Shown here piece after piece: positions 1-10,983 of a stretch of 64,000 bases of DNA. The translations under genes and the position numbers were made by a program. The notes beneath the pieces are model-generated. The model worked only from the letters and a program-made list of their open reading frames with translations. It was not told the DNA's origin and searched no databases. The stretch covers positions 8,210,848 through 8,274,847 of the forward strand of contig CM073527.1 in the NCBI GenBank assembly GCA_037074615.1, in the 5' to 3' direction. The stretch's first letter is position 1. Every line of letters starts with the position of its first letter. This stretch comes from Leucaena leucocephala. Lineage: Eukaryota; Streptophyta; Magnoliopsida; Fabales; Fabaceae.

Positions 1-1621
1 GGGAATCGGACCAAGCCGGTACCGCATTGGACTAGAATTTTTCCAGAATATTCTTCCCCAATTGGAATTGCACCACATAACCCTATGAGGTGTCCCCTTG
101 AGTTGTCCCTTGATGATGTCATGGATGATGTCATAATTATCTTTTTCAAAAAGTTAAATCCAAGATTAAATATGAGCCTTTAGATCAAATAGTGCACAAA
201 CTAATCTTGGCTATTGATAGATTTTCACCAAGATTTTTCTATAAATACCCCCTTAAATATTCCCAAAATAGGGAATCACATGAACCCTTGGGAAAACTCT
301 TGCAAAATGAAAACTTAAGCCAAGACATAGAAGATTCAAGGTACCAAAGTTCAAGCAAGCGAGAGATTAAAAGTAAGCAATCTCTCCTAGCTTATTTTCC
401 TTTGATTTAGGAGTTTGAACTTAGGGTTTACATGGGGGAAAATTTGAGTTTTCTCTAAGGGGTGGTGCTTCCCAAAGACCTTAAATGAAAGGGGAAGGAA
501 GAAATTAAAGTTGGAGACATATGATTGAAGCTTAAACAAGCTAGTTAAGTGATTGGTTGTTGAATCAAGTTGATATTCTTGATTTTGCCATGGTGAATCA
601 AGTTGAATAAAGTTAGATTGTGATGGATATATTATTATTTGATGTTAGGAATTGATTGGTATGATCCAAAAGAGGTTGCCACATGTTCAAGAAAAGTGAG
701 AAGAAAGAGGCAAGATAAGGTGAAAGAAAGTCAAGTGTATGAGGTAGTAAACTTATCCTAAACTTGTATGCATTGAATGTTATGATTGAATGTGCTATGG
801 CTTTGTTGAATTGTGTTGCATATGTGCTTATGTATGAAGCTCTGTTGCTATAATTACTTTGGCTAATTATATTTCATATGTTACATGGAAGCATGCACAT
901 TACACAATGTTAACACTTTCACAAGCAAGCACAAGTAATTACATTAATGCAATCATTGTTTAATATTGTTTGCTACTAAAATTTCCCCAGAAATCTCTTC
1001 CCTTTCCATGTAATCCCAATCCCACAGGTTTATGAATAATAAAAGAGGATGATGAAGCATGAAGAAAAGCTACGGATTGGATAGTATATGTATTATGTGA
1101 GAAATTGTTAAGTGTAATGTTGTTGTGTGACCAATGTAAGTAGTGGTGGTCATGATGTAATGAAAAATAGTAAATGATAGAATAAATGTATGGAATTTTA
1201 CAGACATTTAGTTGACATGCCAAGCTTCGTTTTGACACCAAGAATGCCTTAATTTGATGTCTGTACACAGAAATGAATTTCCAAATTAAGGGACCATAAT
1301 CTGTTTCTAGAGTTTTTTACCAAATGAACAGTAAACTTTAATGGATAAACTGTATTAATTGGCTAATCATTTGGTCTGAAAATTATTTTTTTCTTACATT
1401 TCAAGATGTTATCTTCATGTAGCTTTTTGAACCACTTCATTTTGATTTTTTAGAATTAATTATGATTTTTTTAAGTTTGTTGCGTAATCTGGAATACCAT
1501 ATGAACAGTAACCTGAGAAAGGGTAAAATTCCAGATTTGGCTAATGGACTTCCAAGGTCTTGTAAGTGGTTCTAAATGCTACTGAATGGTCCCTAAGATA
1601 TATGAAAGCAATGATGTTATA
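1..1621 (+). mobile_element. 5' LTR (3' portion) of non-autonomous Ty3/gypsy element A1
   Basis: This is the 3' part of a long terminal repeat; its 5' part lies before the window. It aligns almost continuously with 10752-12357, the same element's 3' LTR, with a few dozen differences by eye (roughly 97% identity). It ends ...GATGTTATA directly before an initiator-Met tRNA primer-binding site. Related LTRs occur at 32444-35588, 39713-44815 and 48370-50788. The high LTR identity implies a fairly recent insertion compared with the other elements in this window. The open frames inside it, for example on the minus strand around 960-1268, are chance readings repeated in the partner LTR. Confidence 0.9.
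238..249 (+). promoter_or_regulatory. TATA box of the A1 5' LTR
   Basis: The motif TCTATAAATACC lies in the LTR about 1.4 kb before the LTR end. It is conserved in the A1 3' LTR (10972), in A2 (33718, as TATAAATGCC) and in A3 (42906). It fits the Pol II promoter at the U3/R boundary that would make the element's genomic RNA. Confidence 0.7.
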
Positions 1622-1624
1622 TTT

Positions 1625-1636
1625 TGGTATCAAAGC
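1625..1636 (+). other. Primer-binding site of A1 (initiator-Met tRNA)
   Basis: TGGTATCAAAGC sits three bases after the LTR end. It matches the plant initiator-Met tRNA complement TGGTATCAGAGC with one mismatch. The same position in B3 (56374) is a perfect match, which supports the assignment. Confidence 0.85.
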
Positions 1637-2582
1637 AGAAGTTTCTGGTATGATTTAAAATATTTCCCAAACCCTAACTCTAAATAGTAAGTACTTTGTT
1701 AAGTTAGGTTATGTATTGGGATTGTTAGTATTGCTTAATTAAGCAAATATTGCAGGAATAGATTTGGGATTTCATAAGGTTAAGTTAAAGGTTTCAGTTA
1801 ATAAGGAAGACCCCCGGCCAGTTGTCATATTCCAATTTTTAGGCTTAGAAGCCTAGTATGTAGCCTGAAAAAGGTATACTACCAGGCCCTATTGAGCAGA
1901 AGTCCCATATGATGTTCAGGGACTAAACTAAAAGAAAATGAAAGATCAGGGACTAAATTGTAAATAGTGAAAGTCCCTGGGGCCATAATGGTCATTTTGG
2001 AAAAGAAATAGATGTTTCTTGGGAATTGAGCCACCAGAGTGCTTGAGCTTGATTAGGGCCAAGATAGCATTCCAAGGGTCCAAAAACGCAGCCCAAGAGG
2101 GATGTGGACCCAAGTGGCATTAAAATATTAGTTTAGTACTTTTTCAATAAAGTAAAGTTACCCGGTCAAAGATAGAACTGGAGAAAGTGACCAGATATGG
2201 CTTTAGACTTATCTAGAACCATGAGGTGGCATGAAAGGTGTCCCCATGGGACCCACAAGGTGCCACATGTCATGAGTCTAGAAAAAGACTAGAAAGGAAC
2301 CATAGTCCAGTCAAAAATAGACTGGGACTAATAGATTGGAGAAGTTAAGAGATAGTAAAGAGATACAGAAGTACTCCACAGAGATGGAGATTGATCCGCT
2401 CACCTGAAAAGTTAGTTCATAGATTGAATTCTAAAGGATTTTTCTCAGGTAGTTGTAAAAGTTCAACAATACTCGATAGAGTAAAATTTCAGATTGTGTA
2501 ATTTGACTTCAATGACCTTAGAAGTGGTTCCAGATACTACCATTTGGTCCCTAAAATATAAGAAAATAAGGATGTTATATTT

Positions 2583-2709
2583 TAGTATCAGAGCATAAGG
2601 TTCTGGTATATAATCGAGAGGGTTCTAGTACAGAACAAAGGGTTATAGCTTAGAGCACAAGATTCTGGTACATAACAGAAGGTTCTGGCTCAGTGATGCT
2701 CTGATTTAG
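2583..2709 (+). repeat. Array of about 20-bp PBS-like repeats (B1)
   Basis: Immediately after the B1 LTR end, the sequence TAGTATCAGAGCATAAGGTTC is followed by diverged copies starting at 2604, 2626, 2646, 2666, 2686 and 2702. Spacings are 21, 22, 20, 20, 20 and 16 bp. Each copy resembles the primer-binding site plus its next bases (consensus near TGGTACAGAGCAGAAGGTTC). The same array with the same spacing is at 56374-56520. Confidence 0.85.
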
Positions 2710-3401
2710 TTAGACTAACCCCTTAAACAAGTTAGAGATTTGAACTAAAGAGGTTTCCTCCCTAGTATGAGATATGGGAATGGTGTTCACTACTTAGAGA
2801 ATGATTCAAACAAGAGACAGTGACACCCAGATAAATGGAATGATACCCCATACCTTACATCTTTGCAAGGTAGTCTTCAAGGAAATGACTACAATATATT
2901 AGTCTTAGTCAACCATTACTGCTGAGGTCTCGTGTTTCTTAGCATGATGTGGCTAAACTATGCAGGATAACGTCTGAGGAGCAGTTTTCTCTATTGATAG
3001 AAGCTGACCAATTTAAGGTCAAGAGAAGCTGCAATAGTAGCTCGAGGTATCATTATGTGGCCAGACCTTACAGTGATAATGAATGAGATCCATATGACAT
3101 AAGTTTGTCAAGATCAAGAAAAAGAAGAAAAAGCTAAGGACACGTGGCACGATCTCAGTCGTTCATTCCTGGATAGGATTCTGGAATTCTCTGGAAGTGC
3201 TGAGTCAGCTAGTGAGATGTCCCAAGGGCCCTACCATTGCGCCACCTAGCATGTGAGGTGTCCCATGGATGATGTCATTTTGATGAGTCATCTAGGATGA
3301 TGATATCATCGTGATGATGCAGGTAAAGCTTCTTGAGGAAGCTAAGCGATCTGAGCCGTTCATCGTGATTCAACATGGACCATCCATTCCACCTCCACTC
3401 A

Positions 3402-3413
3402 ATTATAAATACC
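3402..3413 (+). promoter_or_regulatory. TATA box of the B1 3' LTR
   Basis: ATTATAAATACC lies in the B-family LTR; its counterpart in B2 is CCTATAAATATACC at 44987-45000. It is the likely start of B-element transcription. Confidence 0.6.
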
Positions 3414-4534
3414 CTACTCCCCTCCTATTCCATGCCACAACCAGTAAGAGAAAAAGGAGAAAAAGAAGAGAGAAAAAAAAGAAAGGAAGGAAGGAGTTTT
3501 GGTGGAGCTAGGAGCAATCCAAGGAGCTTAGGGATTTGGCCAACTTAGGAATAAGGTTCTGACCTATAAAAAGAAGGAACCTCAAGTAAACGTTAAGGAC
3601 TAAGGAAAGGCTACACGTCAGGTAGTAAACTTACCTACTCGTATGCTTATATTGCTTGGATTTTTTATGTGATGTTTACTTGCTTTGATAATGTGAAGCG
3701 TGTATGATTAAGTAATGCTCTGTTTCTTTTTATGCTATAACCATATGTTATAATTAAGGGACATGGAAGCATATATGTTATCATTATGCAAGCATGATCA
3801 TTAAGTGCACACATAGTAACATCAAGCATATAGTTACATATATTGTATGGTTTCTGTTTGCTACTGAGATTTCCCCAGAAATCTCACCCCTTTCATATCA
3901 ATCCAATTACAACAAGTCTTCTCAAGATGGAGGAGATGAAGATGCATGAAGAGAAGTTAAGAATTATTTAGCATGATTGATATGTGATTAATGTATGTAT
4001 GTAATGTTGATTGCTAGAATTGGCCACTGTGAACAGTAGCTCGTGGAGAGGCTGTGACCTTTGAGCTATAATTAAAAATAGTAAATAATTGAATAAATGT
4101 ATGATATTTTATTAGTAATTAGTAGGCATACCAAGCATCGATTTTATATATAGAACGTCTTATTTGGATGTCTACACATGGAGATATGATTTTTCAAAGT
4201 TGGGACCAGAAATGCTGGAATCAGGGGAAGACGCTGGATGAATAGTAAAATTGGAACATTGACCAATGTTGACTTGGTCAAGGCGTGGTCAACGAATTAT
4301 TTTTCTCTAAAAGAGCATTAAGTTATCTTTGTGTAGCAATTTGAACCACTTTGTTTTGATTTTTTTAGAATTAGTTATGATTTTTAAAGTCAGGTCACTC
4401 CTCTAAAATTTGCACATTGAACAGTACTTGTTAGAGTAAAATTCCAGATTGTGTAATTTGACTTCAATGACCTTAGAAGTGGTTCCAGATGCTACCATTT
4501 GGTCCCTAAGATGTAAGGAAAGAAGGATGTTTCA

Positions 4535-4622
4535 CAAAGCTCCTTTAATCTCAAAATTAGCTTCTTTAGTATAGAAACCATAAGGATCATAATTCATATG
4601 CGAATGATTAATTTCCCTCACA
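4535..4622. other. Unassigned 88-bp segment between B1 and resumed A1
   Basis: B1 ends at 4534, but A1 homology to A2 resumes only near 4623. The intervening bases match nothing else I see in the window. They could be filler DNA, or A1 sequence deleted from A2. Confidence 0.4.
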
Positions 4623-4631
4623 CTTCTATTA

Positions 4632-5448
4632 GTGATATGTGAGGATAATGTACATCCACACTTTGATCATCTCTCAAACAATGAAGAGAGTTTAGATGAG
4701 AGTATAGGGGATCGATCAGGAAGGTTTACAGTAGAATGTCTCATAGATGTTTATATAAACTCAAACCTACAGTCCGGAGGTCATGTAGAGATTCAGCCTG
4801 AAGCCATGTATGCACCAGATGATGTTGAGTCTAGTGACTTTACACAGTATGAGTTTGTTGGAGTGCCCTTTAACTCTGATATAAGTTCTAATCCTCTGAT
4901 GAGAGGACAGATTACGGTTGAGGAAGCTGAGTACTGGTACTGGATTATGGGTAGACCAGATATTATTCCTCCCCCTAGAGTTTGAGGACAGAGTTGTTAT
5001 GAGTAATAGATCATAATCCCCTAATTCAGACATCCAATTAGAGTTTATGACAATTCCTGTCCATTCCCAAAGTCCAGGAATATGTGACTTTATAGAGAAA
5101 GATCAGTGTGATATTCCTGGTCCTAGTCAACCCCAATTTTTTTTATTGAAGACAGATAATGCTGACTATATCAGTCTTAAGAAAGCTGTGGAAAGTGAAT
5201 TATTTAGCTTAGGTCAGGGGATGGATAGAAGTAGAAATCAAGAGCAGTTAGTTTACGTACCGTTCCTCAATGTCATAGTAAGGATGATAAATAGATACAC
5301 AGTGGATGGCCTTAATCTAAATCAAGTTTATGCTCTAGCAGACTGGCATAAGATGGTAGTGAGTCAAGTAATAACATATACACCTACATGGCATATAGAG
5401 CTAAGTGAATATCTGGCAAAGGATCCACCAGCTGATATACATGAGTAG
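4632..5448 (+). pseudogene. Orphan open frame shared by A elements, broken in A1
   Basis: Two adjacent open stretches (4632-4985 and 5047-5448) belong to one ancestral frame of about 270 codons. The homologous region in A2 (35791-36600) aligns along its whole length and starts ATG-ATA-TA, where A1 has GTG-ATA-TG, so the A1 start codon is probably mutated. A small indel near 4972 shifts the frame, and a TAA near 5014 lies in the restored frame. The predicted protein is acidic and soluble, rich in Asp/Glu in its first half (for example EEAEYWYWIMGRPD), with no zinc knuckle, DTG/DSG, YxDD or integrase motif and no membrane segment. I do not recognise the family. It sits about 200 bp downstream of the PBS once B1 is discounted, where gag would normally be, so a degenerate or replaced gag-position protein is possible. 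Confidence 0.55.
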
Positions 5449-8390
5449 AACTTCTTTGTGTAGAAGTATGTGCAGTCTATGATTTCCTAGAAAAGAATGT
5501 AGAAGGAGATGAGGGGTAATGAAAATATGTAAAGTGTAAAGTAAAGTAATAACTCATATGTATAGTAGTTATAATGTACCCCGAATATGTAATTGACATA
5601 AATGTAATGTATGTACAAATGTTATGGTGACATGAAATATGAAGTTTTGTGTGATATAATGAAATGATTGTTGGTTGAACATGTACGTGAATATGTTCCC
5701 TTTTTAATGTGATTATGATGTATAGACATGAATGAATCTTAATTGACTCTGAAGATACTGACCTCACTAAAGGTTATCAGTTATAGGCTTAGCATAGAGT
5801 GCAGGTAAGTTAAACAGTATGAAGCACTAAGATACAGAAGATCAGTTTAAGAAGAGGTTCAGAAGTAGATCCTCCATATGATCATCAGGAGTTGATCTAC
5901 AGTATGAAAGGCTTTATGCAGCTAGTCGTTATGGAAAAGAATAGTGAGACGTTAGAATGAGATTTGTCTAAGAATGATCTAATACAAGACTTAAGGATAC
6001 AGATGTGATGGCTAATAGATAGAAGGTTAGTGTTCCTAAAGCAGAGGGATTCCATCACGAAGAGATAGTAGCCTAACGCTTTGCCCTAGAGAATAGAAAT
6101 AGTAATGCTAGGTGATGAATGAGATTCAAATGACTTAAATTAGTCAGGATCTAAAGGCAGACAAGGAGGAAACATAGTCCAGTCAAGAGCTGACTGAGAC
6201 AGACAGACAGAAAGAGTTAAAAGATAGTAGAGAGATATAGAAGTTACTCCATACAAGATGGAGAGTGATTCACTCACTTGAGAAGTTTTTCTCGAAGAAG
6301 TTTAAAAGAAGCATTCCTCTTAATTAGATAGAGGTGAGTGTAAGGTTAAGGGTTAGAGTAAAGGAAAAAGAAACCCTTTGCTGAATACTTAGCTAAGTTC
6401 ATCCACATGAACGTTGAGGCATAATATGAGATATTCTCTCACCTGTTATTAATCCAGGAGGATAAGGGAAAACTTAAAAGTATAAATGGCATAAAGAACA
6501 AGCCCTTCCTCAGTTAGCTAAAAGGAAATAGCTGACTTAGTTATAGATTACCGCTAGATTACGGTAAGGCAAAGGACACAGAAGTCCTTCAGGTTAGAGA
6601 CATAGAAGTCTTATAGGCGATGAGAATGTTATGATAAGAATGAATATGGCCTAGTAAGGTAGCCACAGATTCAAAGATAAAGTGACTCCCCTATTCCTTA
6701 TGTAAGAAAGAGTAAAGAAGGGTTAAGTCTATACCCTAATAAGAGGGTGATGTGGCAGCCTAAGTGAAACAAGTAAATGATTTAGGATCCTAAATAAATG
6801 ATTAGGACCTAGTGATTAAGGTGATTAAGGGATAGAATACTTTAAAGTCTATATAGTTAATTGTTTAATTGCAATGTTAGTATAAGGGATGGTTGAGCAA
6901 ACTATGTAATAGTGATAGTGATATGGCTTATGTTGCCATAAGTTATGATGAGAAGTCGCATCTCCTTGCAGTTGTCATACGATGACACGCATGTTAGAGA
7001 ATGCTTAAATAATTTCATCTCCTTGCATATTATGCATGTTAAGTATGCTATGATGAATGAATACTCCCCTTTACATTACATACAAGGTAGAGTAGATATG
7101 ATGAGAAACTTTTGAAAAATTTATTGCTCCCATATCCTATGACATGCAATTAAATAATTTAACCCGGTGATGATAGAGCAATATAAAAGTAATTAACAAA
7201 ATAGTTTGCCAGTTAATTCCCAAAGAATGGAATGAGAATTTATGATTAGACAATAATAGTCAATGGGATAGAGAATGAGATTCAATATGAAAGATTAATA
7301 GTGAATTTATAGATAAATGATTATAGTACTCAGAACATATCCCTTTAGTAGGGATAAGATATATGAATGATGTGCTATGAATATGAAATAAAATGAGAAG
7401 CATTTATGAAAGATGGTGTAGCTCTAAGGAAGAGCAATGCCTATATGATATAAGCTAACGTTGTTGCAATAGAACTAGATTGTTCTTGCGATATAGTAAG
7501 ATTGCCTTTGAAATAAAGCCAAGAGAATGGACAGTGCAACTCATGTAAAGTAAGGTCTATCAGATGAGATGAATATATGAGGATAGATATGATATGTTCA
7601 TGGTAGAGCCTGTGTAGCTCTCTGCAATAATAAATAGAGTAAAGTTATGAAAGATGAGAATGGTATGAAAAATTCCTGAGTGATAGAGGAAATGAGTAAA
7701 GTCCTGATAGATAATATTGGCTTCTGTGATCATTTTTGGGGAATTATCTATTGAGTTAACAACTATGTGGAAGTGGCTAACCTTGTAACTTTGTTCGTTG
7801 GTTTAGATCTTCTAGAGACGAGAATACAGTACAATAGAATCGTAGTAGATTCTAGAGGATTTTAGTTAGATCCTAGTATGGCTCACAAAGAATAGAATTC
7901 CAGGGTCGCAGTTAGATCCTGAAGAGGCTTATGGTTGATCGTAGTAGATCCCGAGGGTCGCAGTAGACCTAGCCTAGAGAAAGAAAGTATTGAGCCATAA
8001 GTACAATATTTCTTTGGAAGGACGGATACTAAGGATAAAGTTAAAGTATAGAAGCTTCACAAGTTGGTTAGCTCATAACAGAGAGAGTACCTATGATGTT
8101 AGTTCCAGATAGGCTTATTATTATCAGGGACTGAACTCAGAATCTTCTTACACGTAACAGGAACTAAGGGATCAAAGTTAAAGTTATTGATCTTGAGTAC
8201 TAAAAATTTATGAGAATCTTTCATAAGATATGAAAAGAGCTTAAATGAGAATAAAGAGATCCGTACGATAAGATTACTGAGACTAAGAATAAGAGACAAA
8301 TAGATCATCTAGATGAGAATATAGAGACTAGAAGGCCAGATAGACCCAAGAGAGATAGTATAAGATGTGTCTAAGATAATAAAGTACCAG
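5449..8390 (+). mobile_element. Non-coding internal sequence of A1 with short repeats
   Basis: There is no supportable gene. The sequence aligns piecewise with A2 (37310-39115 and 46190-46970) and B3 (56830-58740). Noteworthy parts are a GTTGCCATAAG...GCATGTTAGAG block at 6945-7060 (expanded in A2 at 38455) and a GTCGCAGTTAGATCCT repeat at 7839-7975. Short open frames here, such as minus 8099-8308, are not conserved. Confidence 0.65.
7839..7975 (+). repeat. TCGCAGTTAGATCCT-type repeats
   Basis: About five degenerate copies of a unit near TCGCAGTTAGATCCTGA, at about 7839, 7861, 7904, 7938 and 7955. Counterparts are at 46400-46520 (A2) and 58197-58345 (B3, about six copies). The repeat is a shared internal feature of families A and B. 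Confidence 0.6.
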
Positions 8391-8515
8391 GGTTGGAGCC
8401 TGTTAGTACCAGTGCTTCAGATTTTTATCTGAATATTTCAGTTAAGCGTGCTCAGGCAAGAGTAGTCCAATGATGGGTGACCCCCTGGGAAGTGGTGAAA
8501 AAGGTGTGAATGCCA
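8391..8515 (+). pseudogene. 5S rRNA-derived segment inside A1
   Basis: The stretch 8440-8492 closely matches the 3' two-thirds of plant 5S rRNA. It includes GTTAAGCGTGCT (A-box region), AGAGTAGT (intermediate element) and GATGGGTGACCCCCTGGGAA (C-box region). By eye about 85% of the positions I could compare agree with the plant 5S consensus. The preceding bases (GTTAGTACCAGTGCTTCAGA) resemble the 5' third more weakly, and the tail (GGTGTGAATGCC) resembles the 5S 3' end. A diverged copy is at the equivalent place in A2 (46968-47101). The closely related B3 interior lacks it at the matching spot (near 58712). It is not a functional 5S gene, but the internal Pol III control boxes are recognisable. 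Confidence 0.8.
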
Positions 8516-9668
8516 CAGGAGGTTGACATATATTTAGAACCCTTATGTCAAGTCCAAATGAAATGGATTTGAAAGGAAATATTTAGAAGAATTCTCTCAA
8601 AAGCTAGCAACTTTCTAAGTTAAAGAGAATGTTTAAAGTATTATATCTCATGATACATTATGACAAAGTAAAATGGACCATGATATAGCCAGATTTGGCC
8701 AGATATGCCATTTTATGACATGAAAGATACGAAATGAGATATGTTATGAGAAGTATATATTGAGAAGTACAATATAAAGTAGCTTTACAATTAGCTTTGT
8801 AATAGATTGAGAGGCTCCCTTTTTAAAAAGGGATAAGATGTTTGAATATCATGTTACATGTGAAAGAGAAAATGAGAGCTTTGAGAGCTTTCACTCCTTG
8901 TATAAAATGTTAGGCCTTATGTTATGTTATGTTATGATATGTTTGTAAAATATGCTAAAGCTCCAAATATTAGAGCAGTGCAAGCTCTATGTGATATAGA
9001 TATGCAAGCTCTGAGTGTTAGAGCTGTGCATATTAAGAAAAGGAATGCTTGAGCTGCGATATTAAAGCTTTGCATTCATGGGCAGGTATGTAGTCCCACA
9101 ATATGTTGGCCAGGAATTATGCATGTTAGAGTATGTGCTCTTATCTAGCGGTAAAAAGAAAGAATAATGATATAAGTCATCTCTCTGTATTATGATGAAT
9201 TATTAAAGATGATAAGAAGAATAGAAATGTAATGATATGAAAGTGAGAAATAAAGTTGCGGATGTTCAGAGAATTTCGCTACATACTCAGATGAGTAATA
9301 AGTTATTGCACTAAAAAGTATGATGAGTTGTTAATAGAAACTCCAGAATATAGTAGTATTCGAGGGAGTTTGATATGAAATAAATGGATACTACTCACAA
9401 GTCTAGAAAGGTGAAAAGTCCATATGCAGATAGATGTATAGCAAGTAAGCAAGTAATAGAATAAACTGGAGTTCAGCTCTGATATTCATGACAAAAGAAT
9501 GATCATAGTAAAGATATGAAGATTTGCGGACATGAAAGGTACTCCGTTAAAAGGTCAAAATAGAAAATGAGAAGTAGATACCCCAGTCCTTAGTCAAAAA
9601 GAAGATAAGGATATTTATCCAAGATTCTTGACTGAGGTGTTAAGTAAATTTCGAGGACAAAATTTATT
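8516..9668 (+). mobile_element. Non-coding 3' internal sequence of A1
   Basis: No gene is visible. It aligns with A2 47101-48354. It contains GAGCT-rich short inverted repeats near 8971-9060 (for example AGAGC...TGCAAGCTCT) that recur at 47690-47780. The last few dozen bases keep the end of a chromovirus-like pol frame. Confidence 0.6.
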
Positions 9669-9683
9669 TTAAGGGGGTAAAAA
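9669..9683 (+). other. Polypurine tract of A1
   Basis: TTAAGGGGGTAAAAA directly precedes the 3' LTR start TGTCATATCC. It is the plus-strand DNA primer site of an LTR retroelement. A2 (48355) and B3 (59003) have equivalents. Confidence 0.8.
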
Positions 9684-9832
9684 TGTCATATCCTAATTTT
9701 TCCCTATCTGTATAATACTGATAGTGGAAAGAGGTTTGGAAAAGATTATGACAAAGATAAAAAGAAATATTAATGGTTAGATGAGTTTTGAAGAAAGAGA
9801 ATGACTAAAACAAAAATTAGAAAAGCCTGAAG

Positions 9833-9955
9833 ACAAAAACTGAAAGTAGAAATAAAAGGAGGGACTAAAATGCAAATAGCCAAAAGTTCAGGGGCATGAG
9901 TGCAATTATTCAAAAGTTGAGGAATCTAAATGTATATATAGAAAAGTTGAGCCAA
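9833..9955 (+). repeat. About 30-bp tandem repeats in the A-family LTR
   Basis: Diverged copies of a unit near GGGACTAAAATGCAATTATT plus AAAAGTTGA follow one another. The same array is at 32560-32705, 39838-39985 and 48490-48630. It marks the U3 region of this LTR family. Confidence 0.65.
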
Positions 9956-10971
9956 AACAGGCCAAAAATGCCTGGAATCAGATCATACTAAAATTTTACC
10001 AGTAGATAGACAAAATTATTCCAGTCAGTTTAACGCAACACATAATTTTGATTTAAAATCCCGATTAATTGATATAAATTTCTGAATTCAAAAGAAATTA
10101 TTATAGTATTTTTTAGACTTCAAAATTAGATGAAACTTTACAGTAAATTCCTATATTTAATATAAGAATTTATAAAATTGATAGAGTCAGAAAAGAAATC
10201 CTGTAGAATTCTTATGGGATTTTACGGTGAAATAAAATACCCGATAAATAGGATCGGGAAAGATGTCCTTTGAATTAGGCCATAAGGGTAATAAAGGCAA
10301 TGAGCCCATATAAAGGCCCAAATGGCACCATCATGATCCCAACATGGTGACTGGACAGTTAAGTGGTTCAGAGTCCAGAGCAGTCCAGGAAAAGTGCGAA
10401 ATTACGAAAATACCCCTAGATCCCCATATTGTACCAGTGATAGATGGAGGGCATTTTGGTCATTTTGGACAAGCTAAAAATGTCCAAGATAGTATGAAGA
10501 TAATTATTTAGAGCCATTGTAAACCCTAAGGTAGTATAAAGAGGTGTGAAATGACAATTATGCCCTTAGGGTTAATATAGTGCAAGACAGTGAACCAAGG
10601 GCATTTCAGTCATTTCCCAAGGGATCTATAATTAAGTTGTGGCCAGTACAAGTATGTCAATGGTAGGAAGAATCTGGATACTAGATTTAAGGTCAAAAAG
10701 TGTATTATGGATTCTTAGAAAAATTAGATTTATAAAACAGTATAGTTTTTGGGGAATCAGACCAAGCCGGTACCGGATTGGACTGGAATTTTTCCATAAT
10801 ATTCTTCCCCCATTGGAATTGCGCCACATGACCCTATGAGGTGTCCCTTGATGATGTCATGGATGATGTCATAATTATCTTTTTGAAAAAGTTAAATCCA
10901 AGATTAAATATGAGCCTTTAGATCAAATAGTGCACAAACTAATCTTGGCCATTGATTTTCACCAAGATTTT

Positions 10972-10983
10972 TCTATAAATACC
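10972..10983 (+). promoter_or_regulatory. TATA box of the A1 3' LTR
   Basis: TCTATAAATACC is identical to the 5' LTR copy at 238. Confidence 0.65.

Larger units (their letters stand above)
1823..4534 (+). mobile_element. Nested B-family LTR element B1, rearranged
   Basis: It starts TGTCATATTCC, the B-family LTR start also seen at 39116 and 59017, and ends ...GGATGTTTCA. It interrupts A1 sequence that is continuous in A2 around 35785. It is a mosaic: an LTR 5' part (1823 to about 2290), a piece that matches A/B internal sequence (about 2290-2470; compare 6170-6300 and 37710-37860), the LTR 3' end (to 2579), a PBS-like array, about 400 bp of internal sequence, then a 3' LTR lacking its first part (about 3113-4534). 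It lacks a segment of about 200 bp present in the B2 and B3 LTRs (45090-45290). No coding capacity remains. Confidence 0.8.
1622..9683 (+). mobile_element. Internal region of element A1 (LARD-like, no gag/pol)
   Basis: The region between the two LTRs is about 8 kb, of which 2.7 kb is a nested B element. No gag, protease, RT, RNase H or integrase motif is visible in any frame. Only the last few pol codons before the polypurine tract appear to remain: a frame reading KFRGQ then a stop near 9645, which resembles the end of Del/Tekay chromovirus pol. The rest holds one orphan open frame (4632-5448), a 5S-derived segment and short repeats. Much of it aligns with the internal regions of A2 (35589-39115, 46190-48369) and B3 (56371-59016), so it is a reproducible element architecture. 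The large size and lack of coding match the LARD class. Confidence 0.8.

Noticed and set aside
960..1268. Minus-strand frame of 102 codons, repeated at 11694-12059
   Set aside because: It lies in the A1 LTR and recurs only because the LTR is duplicated. The A2 LTR does not keep the frame and no protein motif is present.
8391..8515. Functional 5S rRNA gene
   Set aside because: The 5' third is strongly diverged, there is no T-run terminator in the right place, and it is embedded in a retroelement with a second decayed copy.
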